Shown here in pieces: positions 23,291 to 34,146 of a stretch of DNA of 64,000 nt (its first letter is position 1; every line of letters starts with the position of its first letter). Source of the stretch: Helianthus annuus (taxonomy: Eukaryota; Streptophyta; Magnoliopsida; Asterales; Asteraceae); the NCBI RefSeq assembly GCF_002127325.2, contig NC_035436.2, positions 19,292,205 to 19,356,204 of the forward strand. Direction: 5' to 3'. Below the pieces are notes generated by a model. The model worked only from the letters and a program-made list of their open reading frames with translations, did not search any database and was not told the origin of the DNA. Both the position numbers and the translations under genes were made by a program.

Positions 23291-26200
23291 TGTCACACCC
23301 CTAATTTCCACGTGTCTCCGGTGGGCCCGGTGGGGAGTACCGTGACGTAGTTGACATCATCATAGTCAAACAACACAATATTTAAATGCACAGCGGAAGC
23401 AAAAGATAAATATATTACAAACCGATATAAAGTAATATCAGATATTACAAACGGAATGTAAAGGATCCACAGGCGGATCAAAAATGAAACATTTATTCTA
23501 CAGATTTTAAGGCATCCAAGCTTGCGAGACTTATTGTGGACGCTAGAAGACAGCCAGCCTATTACGCGTAGTACCTGCACTTAACCTTTTGGAAAATACG
23601 TCAGTTTACACTGGTAAATACAATTTAACTGACTCATTTTGAAAAGGATTAAAAATTTATTTGAATGCACGTGGCACAAAACCTTTTTATAACTTGGGAT
23701 AATTATGCAATATAATCTTGTAAGGGATTTACATGTTACTTATGCGTTCAGTAGCCCGATCCGTAGACCGGGTTAAAGATTAATAGACACACCACAATAT
23801 AGAGTTATACACTGACGGGTGTACGCCTACACCCCGTGCTCAGGTCGTGGCTATCTCGTAAGATAATGCCGAGGATATCCGGGACATGGTCATTAACCTC
23901 CCAAAGGCTTTAAGCAATAAAACACATTCAAAACAAGGCATCTCAATAAATTTAACCTCTATTCGATTAAAGAATTCGATGCCGGACCAAGCGGTATTTT
24001 ATATCCCGTATCCCAAGCCCGTATAGGGAAAATAAGTTAAAAGTATTTACCTCGGTATGTATAAATCACAACTAGCAAGTGAAGGTAGCTTTTACTGGTT
24101 CTTCTATTCTGGAACAAAGGTTTATAATAACCTATTAGATTCCTAACGGATCTTTATTTAAGCCTAAGCTTAGACCGGTTAGTTTTAAGGACGATACGGT
24201 TCAAACGCACGATTAAGCGAAGACCGGATAGAACGTGATTTAGACCCGACAAGTTTGAATACTTGTATAATATGGGTATGCTAAATACATTCTGGATTTT
24301 GAGACAAAACTGATAATTTTTGACCCGTTTCGGTCAATTTATGCAAACTAGTTACATAAACCGAACCGAACGCTAAAAGTGCGTTACAGGTCTCCATAAG
24401 AGTCATATGCAAGTTCCCTGAGATAATATGCTCTAAATATGTCATAATATCAGTAAGTTATGTTCTGTTATGCCCCGAATGAATTTAAACTCAACTTATG
24501 CCTTATAAGGGCATTTTGGTCATTTAAAGATTATAAAAGAGTTAAATTTGTAATCTGAGTTGTAGGTCTGATTCATACAGTAAAAATACTTAATTTAACA
24601 TATTATAACAGTAGGGTATGACCCATATACTAAACTTGTCATTTAAAACCAAACTATGCACCTTAGGGGTATTTTGGTAATTTCACAAGGCCTAAAAGTG
24701 CCAAAACTGGAAACCTGAGTTCAAAAACTTATACTTACTGTTATTTTATAAAAATATACTAAGAATATCAGTAGGTATCAACCTTATATGTTTAATATGG
24801 TTATAGTGCATACTAGGCGTTAAAAACGCTTAAATAGGCGATTTAGAGCCGTTTCCGGATTTTCAAAAGAAAGCTGATATTTTTATATTTCCAGAATGCT
24901 CAAAATAATTTATTTAACAAATGAAATCAGTGGAAAAAGGTTTGGGGTCAAAAAGATTTATAAAACTCATTTTATGGCTTAAAAGGGTAAATTCGGTATT
25001 TACCGAATTAAACTTAGAGACCTATGATACGATCAGCCAAAAATTAAATAAAAATCTTTAAAAATCCCAAAATATTATATAACATTAGTTGGTAAAAAGT
25101 TTGGTATCAAAATGTGGGTTTAAATAGGCTATATGCTAATTACGCCGTTTACTTAACATAAAGCTTTCAATTTACGATATTGAGCATAACTCTAAATCTG
25201 GACCTTAAACTGATATCAAATTTTTGGTGCAAGTTTATAAATCAGCAACAAACATTTCTACTCTCTCACTTTTTCAAAAATCGCGTTTTATAGCAAAAAG
25301 GGAAAAGTAGTCATATTTAAGCAAAAACCGGTAACATGCATATGAATCGGATAAGTGTTGAACCAAGTTTGTAAAATCTCAGAGAGTTGCACATATATAA
25401 AAATGGTCCAAAATAAGCTCTAAGGCAGATCTCAAACATGCATGCACGGATTCTAATCGAGAATCAAAGAAAAAGTCATTTTATGAGACTTTCGGTTCCG
25501 ATCCGGGTTTAACTGAAAATTGCCGAGTTGATCATGATGAAGCATGTTCTTACATTAATTATAAAGTTATTTTGATGATCAAACAGGTTGCATGTAACCT
25601 ACATTACCATTTATGCTAAATTTTGCAAAAACACATTCTGTTGAATTTTTAAGAAAAGCTTTGACTCGACAATCATCATGCTTAGAGTGAGAATCTGAAA
25701 ATACCCTTTTGAGGGTTTGTTACCTACATAAATACCAACTTGTAGGTACTTTCAATTCGAGAAATGACTGAGCCATTTTCGTTTAATCGTAAAGTCAAAC
25801 TAAATTTACGACGGATTGACTTTCGGTTGAATAACTAAGCTAGAACGAATTAGAGCAGGTTATGAACACTTACAAGAGTCCTAATGACAAGAAGGAAGCC
25901 CTATGAACCCTTGTTGATGACCAGAGAGCTCCAGAATTGCTCTTGTGAATTTTTGAGAATGCAAGTCTTGAATGATCACAACTACAAGACCCCTTTTATG
26001 GAACTTTGATCTCATAAGGAGCTGCCACAATAGCCTAGGAATGTTGCAAGATGGTTACAAGTGCCCCTAGATGCATGTAAGTTGATTGGTGAGGCTTTAG
26101 AGTGGGTAACAGCTGGTTACAACTCGGAATCAGGCCCTTAACTGCAATATCCCGATTTCTGTCGCTGGGCAGGCCTCGCGTCACGCCTAGGGCCCTAGGT

Positions 26201-26821
26201 GTGACACCTAGCCCCATCTGATCCTCAAATCTCTTTTAATGTTGAAGTTTTGGTCCTTAGTCCTTTATTACGTGGTTTTGGCTATCAATCTTGCTCATTA
26301 GACCCTCAAACTTGATTTTTAGGGACCTTGGGACATTTACAAACATGGTAAAGTCCTCGGTTAACTTTGCGCTCACCCGAAAAATCATGAAATTCGACGT
26401 TGACGCATTTAGCCCTTCGTGCACGGTTTTGATCATAACTTTCTCATACGATCACGAAACTTCATGAAATTTTTACCACATGTTCTAGTGAGTATATTTC
26501 ATTATTACAAATCTTTGGGTTTGCCAAAAGATCACTCAGAGGTATAAATTCAACATGTTGACACGTTTAGACCCTGTAGTTTGCAATTCCTCACTTTCTT
26601 ACATTTTCCGCTTCGTATGATCCATGATTCATCCGTTTAGGGTTATAAACACCATGTAGGGTTATTTTAGAGCCTATTTATCCATTGTTGACACTTTGGA
26701 CCCTTATATTCCATAGTTTCACTATTTGTCAACTTTAGTCCCTCTAAAGTATGTTTTCACATATCCAAAGCCTATGCCACGTGTCAATGCATTATTTGAC
26801 GTAAATTTCCGAGGTGTTACA
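23291..26821 (-). repeat. 5' LTR of the inner gypsy element (right copy, 3,531 bp)
   Basis: The same length and termini as the left copy. Differences that I saw are single-base changes plus a couple of adjacent changes (for example ATATCGG versus ATTCTGG near 24292). No large indels. This low divergence indicates a young insertion compared with the outer element. Confidence 0.97.
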
Positions 26822-26826
26822 ATAAA

Positions 26827-27358
26827 TCTCCGGAGTCAACGCGTGTGCACGAACTTGTTGGGTGTGATTGAGTTACCTTGGGTAGTCGACGCCTAAACAC
26901 CCGAGGCACTCCGAATACTTTACTAAGCCTATGACTCGCCGGATTTTACGATTTGATGAACTCAGTTACGGTTTATGTGTTTTAATGGCGATTATCAATT
27001 TTCGCTCCCTGTTTTACAAAACGCACAACTCGCACATCCATCGCAATCCAAGACAAAGACCGAATGTTCGCAACAGAGCTAATGTCTAAATTGCCCGATT
27101 TCTCTCGCATTCTCTCTCTCTCTCTCAACCCGTCCCCACGCATTCTAAGCCATAATATGTGTGTGTAAGTATAAACTGCAACTAACTATATCTAAGTACA
27201 ATCAAAACATTGCGTGAAAATCTAGGAAGTTTCGTGTCTCCTATGTGGCTCCTATGTGAAGTCTATTTATATTGCACGTTACAAGCTTCGACTGCGCTCA
27301 ATCGCATCGTAAACTCGAAATCATTATGATCGAATCTCATTCCAAATCTCTCTCTCTG
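26827..27358 (+). other. Leader of the gag-only element (right of the nested insertion)
   Basis: Continuation of the outer element's leader. It includes a short (TC)n tract at about 27111-27126. No ORF before the gag remnant. Confidence 0.7.
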
Positions 27359-27359
27359 T

Positions 27360-28508
27360 CTAGATACCTTCCAACAACTCTATCTCGAGACGAATAGCTA
27401 GGAGAAGAGCCAAACAAAGCGCCAGTAAGAGGATTGCATCGCTTGTGACCAAGGAAGTGGTCAAGCTCGTTCCTCAAATTGTCGCTCAAGTGCACTCTCT
27501 CAGCAACGCTCGAGCCGCGAATGACTCTAAGACGGAAGAGCCGCAATCTACTTTTCTCTACAAACACTTCAAAGCCTGTGACCCGATGGAATTCACAGGT
27601 GAAGGAGGTGTGACCCAACTGCTCTAGTGGTTCGATTCTATCGAAGTCACCCTTCGACAAAGTGGGTGTCCCAATAGTTTCCGTAATACTTGCGCCACCG
27701 GAGTATTTCAATCACGAGCACTCGACTGGTGGACCGCCGAACGCAACAAACGTGGGATCGCTGCAGCTTACGCCCTCTCTTGGGACGAGCTGAAGGAACT
27801 CATGAAGGAAGAATATTGTCCTCCTCACGAAGTCCAGAAACTAGAAAACGAATTTTGGGAAATCAAGCAAACCGAAGGTGACAATGCGGGCTATACAGCA
27901 AAGTTCAAACAGCTTAGTGCAATCTGCCCAAGTCAAGTTGACACTCCAAGGAAAGCCGTCGCAAAATACATTCGCGGCTTGCCTGAGTGTGTGGGTGATT
28001 TTGTCGAAGCTGCAAAACCTGCTACCATCGAAGAAGCCTACCGTTTAGCCGCAGAGATCAACAGCAAATGAGTCTTGGACGGGTTCTTCTCCAAGAAGCC
28101 TGTCAAACAATCTCATCAAGCAATCATCATCAACTCATCCGACGATTCCTCTGGAGAATCGGTCGATGGTTCATCTGACAGCTCCTCTGAAAGTCCTTTT
28201 AAGGATTGCTCCGACAATGCCTCTGTCAAATCATCAGGCGAATCCGAAAACGACACTGCATCATCTCAGGAAGCTCAACCTAGCCACAAACGAAAGTCAG
28301 TGAGCCCAGACTCTTCAACAACTGGACTGCCGCAACCCGAACCTCTCCGATCAGTCCCAGTTCAACCAAAACGCGCTTACAATGGGCCTCATCCCCTGTG
28401 TTTCACATGCACGTATCATCACCCGCCAGAAGCAAATTGTCGCTATTGCACAAATTGCAACTGGTATGGTCATTATACACCGCACTACCGCGCAGGACCA
28501 CAAATTTG
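27360..28508 (+). pseudogene. gag of the outer gag-only element (two in-frame stops)
   Basis: One continuous frame is broken twice. From about 27360 it encodes a basic N-terminus (RRIARRRAKQSASKRIASL) and then the retrotransposon gag domain (FKACDPMEFTGEGG, WWTAERNKRGIAAAYALSW, LKELMKEEYCPPHEVQKLEN). A linker and a serine/acidic-rich region follow, then a CCHC-like knuckle (CRYCTNCNWYGH) in which the final cysteine position is a tyrosine. TAG at about 27625-27627 replaces an expected glutamine, and TGA at 28069-28071 separates the gag domain from the tail. Gag forms the particle that packages the RNA. No pol frame follows, so this gag would serve only packaging. Both stops are single-base changes. 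Confidence 0.85.
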
Positions 28509-29470
28509 AAGGAAGTCAGCAATAACCGCAGTCTCCGCAAGTGCCCTCCACAGCAACGTTAATTTGCTTCTAATGTTGTTGTAATAATACGACTTATCAC
28601 TATCGTTTTCTTTATGTGTGGAACTTATTTCATCAATCGTCGCATGTGGACTCTATTTCTCTTATACTCAAGCACCATCTAAACGCTAGCACTATGTACT
28701 ACGTAATGTATTTTACCCTTACAGCACTCTTAGGATGAGGTACGATAGACGTCCAAGGAACAACTAATCGCGGGTGCACACGGGATTATTCTGGTCAGTG
28801 CACGGAGATCGTAGTGAAGTTCTAATGGTGCCATAACATTTAAAAGCATGATCAAGGGTTTTGGCCATGTCAACAAAGCGCGACACCAAAGCACGGGGCA
28901 TAAGTAGTAGGGGTAACGCAAGGTGTGCTTTACCATACTACCGAAGCTTCGTGAAGAAAGTGCCATGTGGAGTTGGACGTTATTAGACCTATTATATTAT
29001 AACGGTTATTTTCGACACAATACAAACCGATCGCAAGGCGTAACAAAACTAAATCGCATCACTGCGAGACTTCTCGTAAGTCTGCGAACGCAACACAATT
29101 GCCACATCGATGGACTTAGGTAAGTTCATCCCGAAGAGCAATTGGAGCAACGCAAGACTGGTCGTAAGTCTAGAACGCAACTCAATCGCAGTTTTGCTAG
29201 ATCTATCTCGCAATCAAATTCACTCGATATATGGCTCGAAATCGCAATCGCATCATGTGTTTATCTCGCAACCTCTAACGCTGGTTATTGACTACTGTGT
29301 GAACCTCTATCATTTGGTGTGGATCGCTTATTGTGGATCGCTAGACGAGTATCGACAATCACTCGCCGCCTTTCACTTCGACGCATTTCGCACCTAATTC
29401 ATCAACTCGAAACTCTTATCACGTTTCGCTATTACTTATCGATGTACGTATTTTATGTGTTATGTTAGCA
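28509..29470 (+). other. Non-coding post-gag region of the gag-only element
   Basis: No protease or reverse transcriptase motif. The right half of a hairpin unit seen further on (TTCGTGAAGAAAGTGCCATGTGG) occurs once near 28948-28970. Phrases such as CGCAACNCAATCGCA and GTAAGTCT.GAACGCAAC are repeated near 29080 and 29165. Confidence 0.6.
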
Positions 29471-30168
29471 CGCACGACCTCGCTTCACGAGACAAAACTA
29501 ATAGGGCTGAAACATGGTGGTGTTTTAACCATATTAGCAGACTTTCGTGGAAAAAGGCCATGCGGGCTAGCATTAGTTACTATTGGTGGTGTATTCAACT
29601 CAATCGAATCGCATATCGCTCGCAACGCAGCAATTGTCGCTTATCATCTATCAGGGTCTATTGCTTATCGATATTCGAGTGTCGCTTGGAAGTCATCGCA
29701 GGATTGTGTAGTATTAGGGTACATGACATCGCTTCACGAGACAAAACTAATATGGGAAACGTGGTGTTTTCCATATTAGCAACTCTCGTGGAAACATGCC
29801 ATGTGGGTTTTGTGTGGAATCAAATCGAAATCGCATTAATCGAATCAAAAATCGTGTCATTCGCTATCGCTTATCAATCGTCGTCTAACCCAGCGTGCCA
29901 TATCAATGTTTCGTATGTTTCAAACTACTCGCACTCGCTATCTATGCTTTGTTTGCATCCGACTCGCTTCTGTTCAAGGCTCGGCCTAGCACCCTATCGC
30001 TTGGACCGAGGGATCGAAATTTTATCCGTGTCTTATCGGCACGCGTGACACCGCCTCACGAAACAGAGATAATATGGGTAAAACATGGTGGATACGCCGC
30101 TGGTACTTCCTATATATAAGTGTTTTAATCATATTAACAAACTTTCGTGGGAAGATGCCACGCGGGGC
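29471..30168 (+). repeat. Three dispersed copies of a hairpin-forming unit in the gag-only element
   Basis: Units at about 29471-29565, 29721-29808 and 30041-30168 each read CCTCACGA, a TAATATGG arm, a short ACATGGTGG loop, a CCATATTA arm, CTCGTGG and GCCATGTGG. The arms pair at 12 of 13 to 13-14 of 16 positions, plus an outer CACGAGA/TCTCGTG pair in the second copy. The third copy carries about 30 extra bases in its loop, and these match the inner element's hairpin loop. Overlapping ORFs (29455-30048 and others) do not look like proteins. Confidence 0.75.
30084..30122 (+). repeat. 39-nt hairpin-loop module shared with the inner gypsy element
   Basis: It begins CATGGTGGATACGCCGCTGG and ends TATATATAAGTG. 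Read in the sense direction of each element, it equals the minus strand of 20876-20914 except for one base (GCC versus GCT). Here it is enclosed by a 16-bp arm pair with 14 matches, different from the arms in the inner element. Confidence 0.85.
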
Positions 30169-30774
30169 CGAGGTAAACTATTTTCCGTATTATTAAAGAA
30201 AACCAATTTTATAAAAAAAAAACAATTTAAAACCATTGGACAAGTGAAATTTCCTTACAACATGGAGAAAACATCGAATCAGTTTAGCTCAGTGCCCAAT
30301 GGAAGTTTCATAAGTCCGGTTTTTCCTTAAAACTTTTACAATGACCAAAAGGAAATCTTCCCGAAAACGATGGTTCGACAATCGAGTTTCAGCTCAAACC
30401 CACGTTGTAGGAAAGCTTTCTTAAAACTTATTTTGCCGCCAAATTCTTTTAAAATGTGTGACTCAAAATCTATTATCAAACTAACAAAACCCTCCCCATA
30501 GTGCGGGTGTGGACATCGATACAGTCAATGCCGCGCCATGAGGAGATTTTCCTAAATATCTTCGAAGATTAATTGATTATCGGTAAATATAAAACGCTAT
30601 GAAATCGCTTTTGTGTGTATTATCGCTTTTGGCTAATCAAATCGTACCTTCTCACCGTTCTCGTTCGTCAACCTTAATCGATCGCTCGCTTATCTAGACG
30701 CTCTTAATCGCTACTCTCATTCGCATCAACTCTTATGACCCTACTAATGGATTAATTTCGGGACGAAATTTCCT
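30169..30774 (+). other. Non-coding 3' region of the gag-only element
   Basis: No ORF of note. It ends in ATTAATTTCGGGACGAAATT, a phrase that I associate with the region just before the PPT of gypsy elements. Confidence 0.6.
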
Positions 30775-30789
30775 AAAAGCAGGGGAGAC
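30775..30789 (+). other. Polypurine tract of the gag-only element
   Basis: AAAAGCAGGGGAGAC directly abuts the 3' LTR, the normal position of the plus-strand primer. Confidence 0.88.
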
Positions 30790-33242
30790 TGTAACAACCC
30801 GCACTTTCGTGCGTTGTTACTACTCGATACACTCGTTACGCCTAGCACCAGATATTCGGATCATAACGTAACTATATCAGGTATATTGCTAAATCGCAGT
30901 ATAATTGAATAATTATGCATATTCTATCGCTATTACAAACCTATTTTCATAAATTATAACACTCACGATGATGTTGAGTGAGGGCTTAATCTACCCTCCT
31001 CGATACCCGTGAGGTGTCAAAACATAAGCAAGCAACGCTAACAAACACTATCGGGTGAGTACCATGTCTCCAGCCATCATGACGATGACGGCAACACGAG
31101 CAAGTAGTGCCCCGATAATCATTGTGGCACATAACATCGAAGAACGCACTCGAAGGCACGCGTAACTCGATCATCGCACCAAATATTGGTTATATAGATA
31201 CGTATATACGGCCCTTTTTGTGAGTAATTATGATAAATAATTAAATAATTAAATAATGATATAAATATACGAAAATATGACCCAAACAGTCGAAAACGCG
31301 CCAAAAACGAGGATCGGAAGGCCTCCGTACGGACGTGCCAGTCAAACGGCTGGGCCAGTCGATTGAACGGGCTGTTCGATCGAACGGGCCAGCCGGTCGA
31401 TCGAACAAACAGTTCGATCGAACGGGCCGTCCGATCGAACGGACTGTTCGATCGGACGGGCTAGCCGGTCGATCGAACAGGCTGTTCGATCGAACGGGCC
31501 GTCCGATCGAACGGGCCGGTCGATCCAACACGCCTTTCCTCCTTTTCTCCCCTTCCTTGCCTATAAATACCCCCCTCTTCACCCCAAACACTTGTTGTTA
31601 CTGTTGCTACTCGACCAAGACGTTCCAGCCCCATAATCTCCCGATTTCTCGCGATTCTTGTAAGTTTCTAACTCAAATCTTGTACTTCTTCGATCTATAT
31701 GCATTTCTTCACCTTTCTACCTTTCAAATCTCAACTTTTAACCGTGAAATCATCGGATTTGGAGTGTTCTAGGGTGATGTCACCATGGAATTCTTCAAGG
31801 GTGATGTCATCCCATGAAGAACAACTCAGATCCGAATGGTTTCCATACGATTATACATAAATCTCGTCTAAATCATGTTTTCTAATCAAGAAGTTACGGA
31901 TTTGAGATGTTCTAGAGCGATGACACCATGAAGTTCTTACGAACTTCAAGTGTGGCCTCATTCCACCAAGAACAACTCAGATCTGAGAAATCCCATAAAG
32001 ATAATCAAGGTTTTCACATCAGATCTAAACCTAAAAACGGTAGAACTTTTTGTGCTTTTGACAACATAGACTAACAGAGCTTAGACCGACCTTCTACTCA
32101 TTATTAGTGTCGTGTTAGTCAAGGATCTGATTCCTGCCAAAGAGACGGCCAACTTCGGGTTAAACACGGAAAAACCGCCAAGGACGGCTGGTTCTGATGA
32201 AACGGGGTGGTTCCCGGCCGTTAGAACAGGTCGGAATTGATGGGATTTCAGTTTTTCAACACGTCATAACAACGTCTCGACCAAAAACACCGGAAAACAC
32301 TCGAAAATCATCGAAAACAGCTGGACAGGCTGGCCGATCGAGCGGCCCAATCGATCGAGCGGCCCAGTCGATCGGTTGGACTAGCCGATCGAACGGCCCA
32401 CTCGATCGAACGGCCCACTCGATCGAGCAGCCCGGCCGATCGAGCGGTCCATTCGATTGGGCCAGCTCAATTCCATTTTTCGTCCAATTTCACGTAATTC
32501 GATACCGTTTAACGCGTAACCCAATACTCATGTAATTAGTCTGAAATCAGGACATTCTCAGGCATCATCCCGTCAATCCAACCGAGTACGCACTGTGAGT
32601 ATACTTGACCCCTTTTTATCGAATTTTGGGTGTAACATACGTTCCGAATAAATTGAACTTATCAAACGAATGAATCAATTCGACAATTTATCACTTGCGA
32701 ATAACTGTTTGCATAGATATACGTGATGCTAGCTGCATGTATGCTAGGACTTATACTCGTGACGTCCCACCACAACTAGTATAGTACTATTTCGCCCGAC
32801 GGGGTCTAGTTATGCCATCGAAGAGTCGAGCATCGAGGACTTAGCTGGTAGTATCAGTTTTGTGAGTATATATGTCGTGTATTACGTTTATGCATATGGA
32901 AATTCGCAGCACTTTTAATCTACTATTCTATTACATATCAAACCTGTATACTCGCCAATACTTTTGTATTGACAATGTTTTAACGTATGTTGCAGGATTA
33001 GTCGAAGTCTACCTCAAATCAAGCTAGGAAGTCTAGAAACTCACCTAAAATCTAGGTTGTCGGATTTGAATTGTTCGAGAGGACAAGAAATCTGTGATGA
33101 CTTATGTGATTGTATTATTTGTTAGTATGGGATAACGAATGTCATAAATATTATCACAATATAGTTGTTATGGATTCTTTTGAGCAATCTGATTCGCCTA
33201 GTGTCGCGCCCCGATGATTCCGCCATCGGTTGGGGTGTGACA
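30790..33242 (+). repeat. 3' LTR of the gag-only element (2,453 bp)
   Basis: The partner of 10306-12744. It contains the TCGATCGA clusters (about 31360-31520 and 32330-32460) and a TATA box (31562-31569). Relative to the 5' LTR it has an extra TAAATAAT-type 8-mer near 31245, about 30 extra bases near 32047-32075, and a shorter first repeat cluster. Confidence 0.95.
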
Positions 33243-33247
33243 TCCCT

Positions 33248-33843
33248 TCCCAATTCTTCATGGAATACTCTACTAACCGCTTCCCACAAATGGGTTCGAT
33301 GTTGAGAATTTCCTATTTAATAAAAACAAAATTTAATATATTACAAAGTTATATAAAAAATAACCATTAATAAAAACAAAGTTTAAGAATACCTAAACTT
33401 GGATGTTGAGATTGTTGACACCAAGCCCTCGCCAATGCAAGTTCTTCAGCAACGACCCATTTTTGTTGTTTTCGTTTGACTGTTTCAAGTGCTTTCTCCG
33501 CCTTGATTTTTTTCTTATGACTTCTCTTTTTAATGGGTTTCAATGCGGAAGGACCATCGTTGGGTGGTTGAGTTTCGGGGACGGTTTCGGTTTGTGAAAG
33601 GTCGATGGAGGTTGGTGAAAGGTTGATGGGCGTTTGTGTAAACGGGGTAGGTATCGAATCCTCGGTGTGTGGGAAGTTAGTATACAAACGATTCCCAAGA
33701 TACGATGCATAACTCGCTTCAACGGACATAGAAGAGTGTATGAAAAATGGACGAGGCATTGGACGATTGGGTGGTGGGCTAGGATTATTTTCTTGGAATG
33801 CATACGGGTTGTTCGGGTCATAAGCACGGTTATGAGGATGCAT
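33248..33843 (-). pseudogene. Harbinger Myb/SANT-like ORF1, N-terminal half (broken by the LTR element)
   Basis: On the minus strand an ATG at 33841-33843 opens a proline- and asparagine-rich N-terminus. A basic stretch follows (KKRSHKKKIKAEKALETVKR) and then the start of the Myb/SANT-like domain (KWVVAEELALARAWCQ). A GT-AG intron (about 33393 to 33318) follows SQHPSLG. The second exon (NSQHRTHLWEAVSRVFHEEL) runs to the retrotransposon border, where the frame continues at 10300. This is the usual intron position in such genes, and the Harbinger copy at 44320-45644 has the same domain. No transposase gene is present. Confidence 0.75.
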
Positions 33844-34146
33844 TTTTTCGTTTTGTAGAAGAAGAATTGAAGATGATTATAGAATATGTGGTTGAATGTG
33901 GTAAAAAATGGAAGAAAAATGTGAGTTTTATAGTGAAAAAATATTTTTTTAACATAGCCGTTGGCCAACAGCTAGCCCAACGGCTAGTTTGGTTTGTCCA
34001 TTGAGAGCCCGCCATGACAACTTGTCAAGACTGCCCCACGCCCGGCTTGAAACCCAAGCCCCAAGGGCCACGCCCCAACCCAAGCCCACCCGGGGTGGTG
34101 GCTTGGGCGTTTTCCCCCAACCTACGCCCCATACCCCATAGTCTTA

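Larger units (their letters stand above)
13375..26821 (-). mobile_element. Ty3/gypsy LTR retrotransposon with 3.5-kb LTRs, minus strand, pol mostly lost
   Basis: The two LTRs are each exactly 3,531 bp (13375-16905 and 23291-26821) and are flanked by the 5-bp duplication ATAAA (13370-13374 and 26822-26826). The polypurine tract lies next to the left LTR and the primer site next to the right LTR, both on the minus strand, so the element reads right to left. The 6.4-kb internal region keeps only the end of integrase plus a chromodomain-like tail. The remainder is non-coding and includes diverged tandem repeats. Very long LTRs and a chromodomain-like tail suggest a chromovirus of the Tekay/Del type, which is an inference. 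The LTRs differ at only some 20-25 positions that I noticed. Confidence 0.95.
10306..33242 (+). mobile_element. Gag-only (TR-GAG/LARD-like) LTR retrotransposon with nested gypsy insertion
   Basis: The LTRs at 10306-12744 and 30790-33242 both begin TGTAACAACCC and end GGTGTGACA. The element is flanked by the 5-bp duplication TCCCT (10301-10305 and 33243-33247). Removing the element and one TSD copy restores the frame of the Harbinger ORF1. A tRNA-iMet primer site follows the first LTR and a polypurine tract precedes the second. The internal region, without the nested element, is about 4.6 kb. It encodes a broken gag and no protease, reverse transcriptase or integrase. Gag-only elements of this kind (TR-GAG) rely on enzymes supplied by an autonomous relative. 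Confidence 0.92.
9384..34143 (-). mobile_element. PIF/Harbinger element with ORF1 only, interrupted by nested LTR retrotransposons
   Basis: The termini are GACCGTGAGGTATGGTGG (left) and, on the minus strand, GACTATGGGGTATGGGGCG (right). They are flanked by TTA at 9381-9383 and 34144-34146. Without the 22.9-kb LTR element and its TSD, the element would be about 1.8 kb. It carries a Myb/SANT-like ORF1 on the minus strand and no DDE transposase, so it would have needed transposase from elsewhere. It sits inside the 3' part of LINE-A. Confidence 0.85.

Noticed and set aside
29455..30048. 197-codon ORF in the gag-only element
   Set aside because: No domain is recognisable, it overlaps the repeated hairpins, and its frame is not shared between the repeat copies.
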